From CAZCVI01 sp964502145 (lineage in GTDB: Bacteria; Acidobacteriota; Aminicenantia; UBA2199), in assembly GCA_964502145.1 (NCBI GenBank), contig CAZCVI010000063.1, positions 1-44,998 on the forward strand: a DNA stretch of 44,998 bases, given 5' to 3'. Below the pieces are notes generated by a model that was not told where the DNA came from, made no database searches, and was given only the letters and a program-made list of their open reading frames with translations. This document shows, piece by piece, positions 27,797 to 35,551 of the stretch; positions within the stretch are counted from its first letter, which is position 1; every line of letters starts with the position of its first letter. The translations under genes and the position numbers were made by a program.

Positions 27797-28807
27797 ATGA
27801 GTTTATTTGAAAATAAAAAATTACAATTTCCAGCCCAAAAGAAGTGGATCAAAGACCTGCAAGTGGGCGAAAAAGTGGATGCGTTTTATAAAGTATCCGG
27901 CCTGGAAAAGAAGACTAAAAAAGACGGGAATACCTATTTGGCCATTCAGATCATGGATAAATCGGGAAAAATCGCGGCTAAAATATGGAGCAATGCGGAC
28001 CATTATTACGCGATGTTGCAGGAGGGAGGGATTTACCGGTTCAGTGGTGTGGTGAATGAATTTATGAGTCAGAAAGAGATCCGGGTAGAAGATGTTCAAG
28101 CCATTTCTGCCGCCGATGAAGGGATCATCCAGTCTGATTACACCCAGCAAGCAAGCTTTGATACAGATGGGTTGTTCATGGAGATGATCGCCACCCTAAA
28201 ACAGCATATCACCTCCCCCCATGTTCTGCAACTGATCGACCTGTTCTCCGTGACCTATGGCAAACGATTCAGCATGCATTATGGCGCCCAAAAAATTCAC
28301 CATGCCTATCCCGGCGGTTTGTTGGAACATACCCACACCATGATGAAAATTGCCATTTTTTGCGCCGATCTTTACCACTTGGACAAGGAAGTATTGTTAA
28401 CCGGCGTATTGTTTCACGATATTGGCAAGATATTTGAGTTCGATATTGAACCTACCGTGAACACCACCATGGAAGGGGGGCTGTTGGGTCATCTGGTGAT
28501 GGGTACCGAAAAGTTCCGCGAATTAAAGAACAAGATTCCCGGGTTCCCCGAAGAGTTGAGTTGTAAAATCCTGCATCTAATCATCTCCCATCATGGCGAG
28601 AAAGAATACGGTTCCCCCGAACTACCCAAAACTGCGGAAGCGTTTATGCTCCATTACATTGATCTGATGGACTCGAAGTTAAAAATCGTGGCCGAGTCCG
28701 TGGCCAGTGCAATACCCAAGGGGCTTTTTTCCGAGTATATCCATGTGCTGGATCGAAGGCTCTTTGTTCCCCCCAAACCAGAGAATCCAGTTTCAGATGA
28801 AACATGA
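27797..28807 (+). CDS. YhaM-like 3'-5' exoribonuclease (OB-fold plus HD domain)
   Basis: 336 residues. The N-terminal half is an OB-fold nucleic-acid-binding domain (WIKDLQVGEKVDAFYKVS ... GNTYLAIQIMDKSGKI). The C-terminal half is an HD metal-dependent phosphohydrolase domain with HAYPGGLLEHTHTMMKIA and GVLFHDIGK. This combination is the YhaM/CBF1 3'-5' exonuclease family that processes RNA and single-stranded DNA. The ATG at 27797 has GGGGAAG 4 bases upstream and is preferred over 27773. It ends in ATGA shared with the next gene. Confidence 0.88.
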   Translation: MSLFENKKLQFPAQKKWIKDLQVGEKVDAFYKVSGLEKKTKKDGNTYLAIQIMDKSGKIAAKIWSNADHYYAMLQEGGIYRFSGVVNEFMSQKEIRVEDVQAISAADEGIIQSDYTQQASFDTDGLFMEMIATLKQHITSPHVLQLIDLFSVTYGKRFSMHYGAQKIHHAYPGGLLEHTHTMMKIAIFCADLYHLDKEVLLTGVLFHDIGKIFEFDIEPTVNTTMEGGLLGHLVMGTEKFRELKNKIPGFPEELSCKILHLIISHHGEKEYGSPELPKTAEAFMLHYIDLMDSKLKIVAESVASAIPKGLFSEYIHVLDRRLFVPPKPENPVSDET

Positions 28808-29118
28808 GTTCTGCATCTCATAACTATCCACCCTGTACACGGTGCGGTTCTACCGATGTATTGCCCTTTGAAGACGATACCCCGGTCAAGGATGATTCCA
28901 CCTTATTCTTTATTTTATTATCCATAGCTTTGTTGATAGTGGGTTATGTCTTATTTATCGTTTCATCCTTTTTCCTTTTTCCATTGGCTGTTTTTATCGC
29001 CATCTTTATTATCACCCGGATAATCAATACCCATCTGGCAGACAAGAAAAAAAGAGACACCGTGGGAAAAATTCAGGATTATGTCTGCTTGGATTGCGGA
29101 GGATTCTTTAAAAAATAG
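28804..29118 (+). CDS. Small zinc-ribbon membrane protein
   Basis: 104 residues, overlapping the previous stop by ATGA, so translationally coupled to the YhaM-like gene. An N-terminal CTRCGS and a C-terminal CLDCGG could together form one four-Cys zinc ribbon. Between them is a hydrophobic hairpin of two membrane helices (FFILLSIALLIVGYVLFIV and the FPLAVFIAIFII stretch). Both Cys pairs would then be on the same, probably cytoplasmic, side. Function unknown. Confidence 0.75.
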   Translation: MSSASHNYPPCTRCGSTDVLPFEDDTPVKDDSTLFFILLSIALLIVGYVLFIVSSFFLFPLAVFIAIFIITRIINTHLADKKKRDTVGKIQDYVCLDCGGFFKK

Positions 29119-29271
29119 CAGTAAAAAAATAAAAAAGAATTTGCCCGGGTAAAACGGTTTTCAAAATAAAAGAAAAATGGTAAACTTATATTTTATGTTG
29201 TTTATTATGTTGTATTTTATGGGTTCAGAGCGCCAATAAAGAGACAAAAAAATGTCTTCAAGCAGGAAACA

Positions 29272-30093
29272 ATGAGCATTAAAGAAGATTTAGCCTTTGT
29301 TGACAACATCGAGGAATTCCCTTCCATGCCTTCCGTGGTGTTGACATTGCTGGAAAAATTGAACGATCCAGAAACCAATCTTGGAGATCTTGAGCATTTG
29401 ATCAATATGGACCCAGGACTGGTAACTTACGTGTTAAAGCTGACGAATTCGCTTATTTTTGGGTTACGTGAACAAGTCTATTCTATTGCCCGTGCCGTGA
29501 TATTATTGGGCATGACCAATCTGCGTTCATTAATGACCAGTTATTCCATTCGCTTGCTTTGTAAAGTAATTACCAATGTCCATGCCCAGGAATATATCTG
29601 GAACCACTCCCTGGTGGTGGGGGTTTTGAGCAAAGTGATCTCTAAAAAAGTATACGGCGAAGAAAAACCCAGCGCCTATGTTTTCGGCTTGTTGCACGAT
29701 ATCGGTAAAATCACCCTATACGTGTACAACGCCAAAAGGTTCCAGGATTCCTTGGAACTCGGTATTACTAAAGGCATGGACTTTGTTAGCGCCGAAAAAA
29801 AAATATTTGGCTTCTCCCATATTGAAGCGGGCTATTTTATGACTTCAAAAATGGGCTTCCCCCAAAAAATGAAAGATATTATTCTTTTTCATCATGACCC
29901 CGAGTTTGGACCCGCAGATGATAAGATACATTGGATTATCAGTCTTTCCAATGAATTGGCCCACCATATCTACGATAATAAAACGATTGATATCAGGCGC
30001 TACCTTGATCAGGTTAACCTCTCGGAAGCAGACTTCCAAAAAGTAATCAAAGACGCCCAAGCTCAGGTGGAACAATACCGCACGTTGTTATAA
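29272..30093 (+). CDS. HDOD-domain signalling protein
   Basis: 273 residues consisting of one HDOD domain, a non-catalytic or divergent HD-fold used in signalling and regulation. The typical start is present (FPSMPSVVLTLLEKLNDPETNLGDLEHLINMDPGL), then KLTNS, ILLGMTNLRSL and an HD-like FGLLHDIGKI with a later HIEAGYFMTSKMGFP. AGGAAAC precedes the ATG. Its 3' end overlaps the kinase-like gene on the other strand by 47 bases. No receiver or diguanylate cyclase domain is attached, so the partner is unknown. Confidence 0.88.
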   Translation: MSIKEDLAFVDNIEEFPSMPSVVLTLLEKLNDPETNLGDLEHLINMDPGLVTYVLKLTNSLIFGLREQVYSIARAVILLGMTNLRSLMTSYSIRLLCKVITNVHAQEYIWNHSLVVGVLSKVISKKVYGEEKPSAYVFGLLHDIGKITLYVYNAKRFQDSLELGITKGMDFVSAEKKIFGFSHIEAGYFMTSKMGFPQKMKDIILFHHDPEFGPADDKIHWIISLSNELAHHIYDNKTIDIRRYLDQVNLSEADFQKVIKDAQAQVEQYRTLL

Positions 30094-31195
30094 TGCATTG
30101 TTCCGTGACTCGTAACATTTCCTCTTCTCTTTCTATGATGGATTGTACCATTTTAAATTGTCTCTTGCAGCGATCAAGATTATGTTCTGGGCGGTGAATT
30201 TTAAAATAGACATCCCCCAATAGGTAATCGGTAAGGAACCGCAACCCAATGATCATGGGCATAAACTTGGTGCTAAAAACAAGGTAATCTTTTTCTATCA
30301 CCGATAAACTATCTCCCGCCCCGGTCAGAAAACCCTCCAGAATTATTTTGAACCTGGGGATTTCGGCAAACACGGTAGACAGGTCCTGTTCGTCTTCCTT
30401 TTGGATACTGAGGGTAGTGCGGGCCAGGTCGCCGAAGTCATATAACGACACCCCGGACATGGTAGTATCCAGATCAATGACGCACATCCCTTGCCCCGTG
30501 GTTTCATCCAGCAGCACATTATTCACCTTGGTATCGTTGTGGGTCGGTCGCAGAGGAATCTTGCCCTGTTCTACTAGACGGGGCACCACGTCAAACAGGG
30601 AAATCTGTCCCAGCACAAAATCAATCTCCCTTTTGGCTGCTTGGGCGCGATTGGTTGTATCGGCGTGGACAGCTTCCAGAAAGACTGCCAGCCGTTTGGT
30701 GCCATTGTGAAAATCAGGGATGCTATCAAACAAAGCCGGACTAGGCAGGTCTTCCAGCATTCGCAAGAAACCCCCGAACATAAACGCCGCTTGAAAAAGT
30801 CGGTGGGGATCATGGATAATATCATAACTGCGGGTGTGGGCAATGAAGGTAAACATGCGCCAATAATTCCCTTCCCTATCTGTAAAATATCCGCCGCCTT
30901 GGTGGGTATGAATCACATTCAAAACCCTGCGGGCGATCTCTGCGGGCGTGAACCCGGAGCGTTGCAATTTTCCCAGAATATGGGCGGTGATGCGGTTTAT
31001 GTTCTCCATCAATTGTTGGGGATTGCGAAAGGCATAAGAATTGATGCGTTGCAGAATATAAGCAACCAGTTGTCCCGTGCTTTGAACCTCCACTTTATAG
31101 GTATCATGAAGATGCCCATTCCCAAAAGGTTTCGCGTCAAGAAACGTGCCACGCACTTGAAATTCCCGGATAATTGAAGCAATATCAGCTTTCAT
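30047..31195 (-). CDS. Phosphotransferase of the aminoglycoside/choline kinase fold, NahK-like
   Basis: 382 residues, a protein-kinase-like fold enzyme. The start (GNGHLHDTYKV), the THNDTKVNNVLLD catalytic loop (H219, D221) and the metal-binding D241 in VIDLDTT followed by DFGDLART resemble N-acetylhexosamine 1-kinase (NahK) and related sugar kinases. It probably phosphorylates a small sugar or amino alcohol, but the substrate is uncertain. AGGA lies about 10 bases before the ATG. The last 16 codons lie over the end of the HDOD gene (convergent overlap). Confidence 0.82.
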   Translation of the reverse strand: MKADIASIIREFQVRGTFLDAKPFGNGHLHDTYKVEVQSTGQLVAYILQRINSYAFRNPQQLMENINRITAHILGKLQRSGFTPAEIARRVLNVIHTHQGGGYFTDREGNYWRMFTFIAHTRSYDIIHDPHRLFQAAFMFGGFLRMLEDLPSPALFDSIPDFHNGTKRLAVFLEAVHADTTNRAQAAKREIDFVLGQISLFDVVPRLVEQGKIPLRPTHNDTKVNNVLLDETTGQGMCVIDLDTTMSGVSLYDFGDLARTTLSIQKEDEQDLSTVFAEIPRFKIILEGFLTGAGDSLSVIEKDYLVFSTKFMPMIIGLRFLTDYLLGDVYFKIHRPEHNLDRCKRQFKMVQSIIEREEEMLRVTEQCIITTCGIVPPELGRL

Positions 31196-31271
31196 GAAGT
31201 ACTTTTCCTGTATAAGCTATGGCCAGAACCGTAGCTTTTATTTTTGTAAATGATGGGCAAACACCCTGATA

Positions 31272-31826
31272 TTATTTTTTTTTAAGATTAGAAAGACCAG
31301 GGATGGTTTCTATAAGAGTTTCCAAGTCTTTATCCAATTTCAAATGGTCCAAAATTTCTTCTAAAATGAATACTTTGATTATCAAAAAACAGAGGAAAAA
31401 AGTAATGGTGGAAAAAATCAGAACAGAGATGGAAGAGAAAAATTTGATGACATCCCTGTTTTTAAAAAACAATTCAGCATATAAGAGGGTAAAAAAGGAA
31501 AACACATAACCTATACTGATATAAGAGAAGTACTTAAAGAGGTTCAATTGTCTGCGGCAAAAGGAAATCGCGTCAATATGAATTTTGTATTCCTGAAATC
31601 GACCCACACTGGTAAGTAGAAATATGAATATCCCCAGAAAAGAAATAATGAAAAATACCTTGTCGGTAACCGTATCACCTATACCCCAATTTTTCAGGGC
31701 AGGAAAAAACAAAAAGAACTTCATTAACAGTTGCTCAAGCAATGGAGGAGACGAAAAGAATAATGCTGGAACTATTACAAGCACCGATGAGATGAACCAA
31801 TATAAACCCGAACGTCTTTCAATCAT
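31272..31826 (-). CDS. Four-helix membrane protein of unknown function
   Basis: 184 residues. Hydrophobic segments lie at about 8-25, 54-74, 96-116 and 128-152, with an aromatic-rich composition. A C-terminal soluble helix (HLKLDKDLETLIETIPGLSNLKKK) follows. No family recognised. AGGAG lies about 10 bases before the ATG. It is the second gene of a pair, 36 bases after the PLD-like gene. The A+T-rich codon use is stronger than in the housekeeping genes around it, which may point to acquisition. Confidence 0.65.
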   Translation of the reverse strand: MIERRSGLYWFISSVLVIVPALFFSSPPLLEQLLMKFFLFFPALKNWGIGDTVTDKVFFIISFLGIFIFLLTSVGRFQEYKIHIDAISFCRRQLNLFKYFSYISIGYVFSFFTLLYAELFFKNRDVIKFFSSISVLIFSTITFFLCFLIIKVFILEEILDHLKLDKDLETLIETIPGLSNLKKK

Positions 31827-31862
31827 ATTTCAATTTCTCCTCATTTATTTAGCTGACGATTA

Positions 31863-32576
31863 CTATAGCGTGAATCTTTTTTTGGGATAAATCAGCTTCA
31901 CTTCTTTATCAGCAATTAAACCATCGAAAAATTTCAAAAATTTAGAAGCCCTTTTATTATTATAAGCAGTTACCGCCAACCTGCTATCCGAATTCTTTTC
32001 ATGTTTCCCCTCGACTCGAAAACTTTTCTTGTCGACAACAATAAAGTGATTGGTATTATTAACGTTATCCCCATAATCATAGATTTTGAGACGATTGCCC
32101 TCGGCCCATTTGATAATCGTGTGCTCTCTCTTTTCTGCATTGTTCCCATCAACAGTAACAGTTACCAGAGCATTTTTCTCCGCTGCTTCCCAATCGGTAA
32201 TGAAATAAACTTCCACCCCTCTTTTTAATGAATTGTTCAAGGCATTCAAAACATCCTCGTGACAGTACACCTGAGGATTTATAGAACCGGAAAGAATTTT
32301 TATCTCACTGCGGGCAGAATTTACCAAACCAGTAATCTTTGCAGCCACATTTACGGGGTCTTCATTCAGTAACAAGTCAATTTTTTTTCTGCCTTTGAAT
32401 GTCCCGATTAAATATAAAAACATGAATAGGAAAAAGCTTCCTACAAAGAGGTTGTAGCGGCTATAGAAATAAATCGAAATTAAAAGAGAAGTGATTAATA
32501 GTGGATACCTATACCATCGGTTTTCATGTCTAAAAATTTCTCGTTCCATTGAGGGAACTTCGCCACTTATTGCCAT
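31863..32576 (-). CDS. Membrane-anchored phospholipase-D-like protein with one degenerate HKD motif
   Basis: 237 residues. Two membrane helices (about 25-60) precede a soluble domain that follows the PLD core order: KITGLVNSARSEIKILSGS, then ALNNSLKRGVEVYFIT, then LKIYDYG and NTNHFIVVDKKSFRVEGKH. The last would be the H-x-K-x4-D motif, but Lys is replaced (HFIVVD), so hydrolase activity is doubtful and it may be a binding or sensor domain. The ATG at 32576 has GGAGTG 7 bases upstream; GTG 32585 is the alternative. It sits directly behind a perfect-consensus promoter and is followed by a four-helix membrane protein. Confidence 0.7.
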   Translation of the reverse strand: MAISGEVPSMEREIFRHENRWYRYPLLITSLLISIYFYSRYNLFVGSFFLFMFLYLIGTFKGRKKIDLLLNEDPVNVAAKITGLVNSARSEIKILSGSINPQVYCHEDVLNALNNSLKRGVEVYFITDWEAAEKNALVTVTVDGNNAEKREHTIIKWAEGNRLKIYDYGDNVNNTNHFIVVDKKSFRVEGKHEKNSDSRLAVTAYNNKRASKFLKFFDGLIADKEVKLIYPKKRFTL

Positions 32577-32608
32577 GTTAATCACTCCATAGTTTTTTAA
32601 TCCATTGT

Positions 32609-32637
32609 ATTATACCAAAACAGTTGGCACGTGTCAA
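32609..32637 (-). promoter_or_regulatory. Perfect-consensus sigma-70-type promoter
   Basis: On the minus strand TTGACA (32637-32632), an exact 17-base spacer ending in TGG, then TATAAT (32614-32609). Both hexamers are perfect and the -10 is extended. It drives the PLD-like/membrane protein pair. Such a strong site would normally need a repressor or serve constant expression. Confidence 0.85.
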
Positions 32638-32665
32638 ATAGTCTTTTTCAGCGATCAGTCTTTTC

Positions 32666-33640
32666 TTAGTCCGGGTGTCGGCAGGTATTGCCGCCATCCA
32701 GTACAAACTTCCAGGTATTATCGGACTGCCGCTGCCATACAGTTACAAAATACCCGGCAGCCGCAAACTGATTGCCCTCTTTATCAAATACGGTAAACGT
32801 ATAAGGACCATAATTATAGGCCATATCCTTGGAACCAGAAACAAATGAATAATACGGTTCCCAGGCTAACACGGGCATCTTAACGTCCGGCTTTTTTTCA
32901 GGGTGTGGTTGCTCCATGAATTGTCGATAGAATTCCTTGGTACTTGGGGGCCCATTAAAGGAAAGTGCCAGGCCAGTATCGGCAATATATGAATAGAACG
33001 CTTCATTCGTTCCCTTTTCTCTGGCCAATTTGGCGAAATCCAACTCGGTTTTTATCACCTCGGCAGTGCTTGCATTGGCCTTGGAAATAGTAACTTTTTT
33101 TTTCATATCCAACGGTGGGAAAGACATAAAATCGAGGTCAATCAAGCCTAAACTGACTACTATCTGCCAATCCCCGGTTTTTGATTTTTTCCAAATAGTG
33201 GCATAATACCCATAGCCTAGTTTGTCTTCTAATTCAGGATCCGCATGCCCGCGACTATATCGGCCATGGGTATAAGCCAGGTCTTCCTGGGCAGAAATCC
33301 CGGCCAACAGCGGCTCCCACTCTTTTTTACTAATCATTCCATCCGCCTCATCCTGTTTTATAGCCGCCGCGCAACCCACCGGCCCTATCACGGGATGGCC
33401 ATTACCGGGAAACAATACGGCCTCTTTGGCCAACACGGGATAAAATGCATGTAATATTCCCTCTTGCGAGGCTTTCTTGGCCAATTGCCGGTCCACTTCC
33501 AATAATTTTTCCTGAACAATGGTCTGGGCTTTGGGAATCTCTGTATTATCAGCTTTTTCAGTCTGAGCCCCGGCAAAACAAACCAACGGCAATATAAACA
33601 TGGAGGCGGCTAAACCCGCCACGCCTATGAACACGTTCAT
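32666..33640 (-). CDS. Secreted protein with two tandem DUF4440/NTF2-like domains
   Basis: 324 residues with a signal peptide (MNVFIGVAGLAASMFILPLV, then CFAGA). Two similar halves follow, each beginning with a helix and a small NTF2-like barrel. The first has EVDRQLAKKASQEGILHAFYPVLA ... YYATIWKKSKTGDWQIVVSLG. The second has ELDFAKLAREKGTNEAFYSYIAD ... YFVTVWQRQSDNTWKFVLDGG. DUF4440 domains bind small ligands, and no catalytic residues are evident. The ATG at 33640 has AGGAGG about 9 bases upstream; the upstream ATG at 33658 would place that site inside the gene. It follows hyuB by 49 bases, possibly in one transcript. Confidence 0.78.
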   Translation of the reverse strand: MNVFIGVAGLAASMFILPLVCFAGAQTEKADNTEIPKAQTIVQEKLLEVDRQLAKKASQEGILHAFYPVLAKEAVLFPGNGHPVIGPVGCAAAIKQDEADGMISKKEWEPLLAGISAQEDLAYTHGRYSRGHADPELEDKLGYGYYATIWKKSKTGDWQIVVSLGLIDLDFMSFPPLDMKKKVTISKANASTAEVIKTELDFAKLAREKGTNEAFYSYIADTGLALSFNGPPSTKEFYRQFMEQPHPEKKPDVKMPVLAWEPYYSFVSGSKDMAYNYGPYTFTVFDKEGNQFAAAGYFVTVWQRQSDNTWKFVLDGGNTCRHPD

Positions 33641-33689
33641 GATTTTTTTCCTCCTCATATTTTTAAATTGACGCCACTATTAACTGGAA

Positions 33690-35276
33690 CTAGTAACTCG
33701 AACTTGTCTCGGCTTGGCCAAATCCGCCGCCGCCCGGGGTATCAATAATCACGATATCCCCGGCTTTTACCGCGACATTTCCCTTGGAACCCAGAGGCAT
33801 CTCCACCCGTTCGCCCTCTTCATCTTCGGGCGAAGTTTTAAATAGGCGAACCAGTGTGTTTTTCCCCGCTTTTCCCGCCTCGCCACCTTGCAGGCCATAG
33901 GGGCACCGGCTTCGTCGCTCGGAAAGAATACTGACATCGGCATCTTGCAGAAACCTGTACGCACGGCTCAAGCCATCGCCACCGGTAAATTGCCCCTTGC
34001 CACCGGAACCAGTCCTTAAGCAGTAATGGTCAATAATAACGGGACAAGCGATTTCCAATGCCTCTATCGGGGTATTAAGAGAATTGGTCATATGAACATG
34101 CACGCCGGATGCGCCATTATAACCGGGCCCCGCCCCGGACCCCCCACCCAAGGTTTCATAATAGGCAAATCCAGGACCACCAAAAGAGATATTGTTCATG
34201 GTGCCCTGAGAAGCGGCGGGTATCCGTAGCGGCAATGCCTTGGCAAAAGCGCCCAGCACTACATCAACAATCCGTTGCGCGGTCTCCACATTGCCACCAG
34301 CCAAACCCGCGGGTTTGGTGGCATTGACAATACTGGAAGGAGGCAAAATCAATTGTACGGGACGCATGATGCCCGAATTGAAGGGCACTTCCTCGTTCAA
34401 CAGGGTGGTTAACACATACAACACCGTGGAATAAGTGACTGCTTCATTGGTGTTGATACCGCCTTTCACCTGGGGCGATGAACCGGTGAAATCGACAATT
34501 ACGCGATCACCTTTTATTTCCACGCAGACTGTGATTGGAATATCCTTGGTTTCAAACCCATCATCATCCAGATAATCTGTAAAACAATATTTGCCATCGG
34601 GAATCTCGGCGATCAATGAGGTGAACATCCGTTCGGTATAGTCAATCAGATATTTGGCATAGTTTTCGATAGTCGCATACCCGTATTTTTCGATAGATTC
34701 TTCCAGTCGCTTGAGGCCGCGTTTGTTAGCCGCGATTTGGGCCAGCAAGTCGCCGCGTCGTTCTACCGGGGTGCGGACATTGGCGAGAATAAAATTAAAA
34801 ACCTCCTCATCGGGTTTGTCCCGCTTGACCAGTTTAACGGGTGGAATAATGAGCCCTTCCTGAAATATTTCGGAACTGAGGGGCATGGAACCGGCCCGCA
34901 TACCGCCAATATCGCTATGGTGCGCCCGGTTAGCGACAAAAAAAACAATGCGCTCATTCCTGAATAACGGGGTGATCAAGGTGATGTCGGGCAAATGAGT
35001 ACCACCACGATAGGGATCATTTAATATGACGGTATCCCCTTTTTCAAAGTGGATTTCAGCCAGGGCGGCCTTAACGGATAAGGGCATAGCGCCAAGATGA
35101 ACGGGAATATGGGTGCCAAAAGCAAAACTATCGCCACTGGCGGTAAATAACGCACAAGAAAAATCCCTCCGCTCCTTGATATTGGGAGAAAATGCGGAGT
35201 GTTGCAATATTTTTCCCATCTCATCGGCTATGGATTGGAATATGTTTTTAAATATTGAAATTTCAATGGCGTCCAT
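33690..35276 (-). CDS. hyuB: Hydantoinase B / 5-oxoprolinase-type beta subunit
   Basis: 528 residues. Together with HyuA it forms an ATP-dependent enzyme opening a cyclic amide (hydantoin, 5-oxoproline or similar). Family marks are ILNDPYRGGTHLPDITLITP near the N-terminus, ANRAHHSDIGGMRAGSMP (metal-binding region), GAGPGYNGASGVH, GGDGLSRAYRFL and the end IDTPGGGGFGQ. A GGAAGTG Shine-Dalgarno precedes the ATG. It lies 275 bases after hyuA. The unusually long gap holds inverted 9-bp arrays. The substrate cannot be told from sequence; acetone carboxylase subunits are distant relatives but less likely. Confidence 0.92.
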   Translation of the reverse strand: MDAIEISIFKNIFQSIADEMGKILQHSAFSPNIKERRDFSCALFTASGDSFAFGTHIPVHLGAMPLSVKAALAEIHFEKGDTVILNDPYRGGTHLPDITLITPLFRNERIVFFVANRAHHSDIGGMRAGSMPLSSEIFQEGLIIPPVKLVKRDKPDEEVFNFILANVRTPVERRGDLLAQIAANKRGLKRLEESIEKYGYATIENYAKYLIDYTERMFTSLIAEIPDGKYCFTDYLDDDGFETKDIPITVCVEIKGDRVIVDFTGSSPQVKGGINTNEAVTYSTVLYVLTTLLNEEVPFNSGIMRPVQLILPPSSIVNATKPAGLAGGNVETAQRIVDVVLGAFAKALPLRIPAASQGTMNNISFGGPGFAYYETLGGGSGAGPGYNGASGVHVHMTNSLNTPIEALEIACPVIIDHYCLRTGSGGKGQFTGGDGLSRAYRFLQDADVSILSERRSRCPYGLQGGEAGKAGKNTLVRLFKTSPEDEEGERVEMPLGSKGNVAVKAGDIVIIDTPGGGGFGQAETSSSY

Positions 35277-35314
35277 GGCAACACTTCCTATTTATTATTT
35301 TTTTTAATACTATT

Positions 35315-35368
35315 TTATGGGAGTTATGGGAATTATGGGAGTTATGGGAGTTATGGGAATTATGCGAG
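35315..35368 (+). repeat. Tandem 9-bp array, orientation 1
   Basis: Six units of TTATGGGAG or TTATGGGAA, the last one altered. The reverse complement of the unit is the unit of the array at 35464-35543, so the two arrays can pair as arms of one large hairpin with a loop of about 95 bases. Confidence 0.9.
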
Positions 35369-35463
35369 GAATAGAGATAATCAATAGCTTTTAGTTCACA
35401 AAGCTTTCGAGAATTTGATAGCGGATTTTTGAGTAACCTGCCCCCCCATTTCCAGCATCCGTA

Positions 35464-35543
35464 CATTACTCCCATTCTTCCCATTACTCCCATAATTCCC
35501 ATTCTTCCCATAACTCCCATTATTCCCATTCTTCCCATCATCC
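35464..35543 (-). repeat. Tandem 9-bp array, orientation 2
   Basis: Eight or nine units of the form CAT-TCTTCC, CAT-TACTCC or CAT-AACTCC, inverted relative to 35315-35368. It begins 8 bases after the hyuA stop, in the hyuA-hyuB gap. Confidence 0.9.
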
Positions 35544-35551
35544 ACTTCCCC

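Noticed and set aside
35263..35541. MG/SHN-repeat small protein between hyuB and hyuA
   Set aside because: It is the translation of the two 9-bp arrays, overlaps the hyuB start, and has no ribosome binding site.
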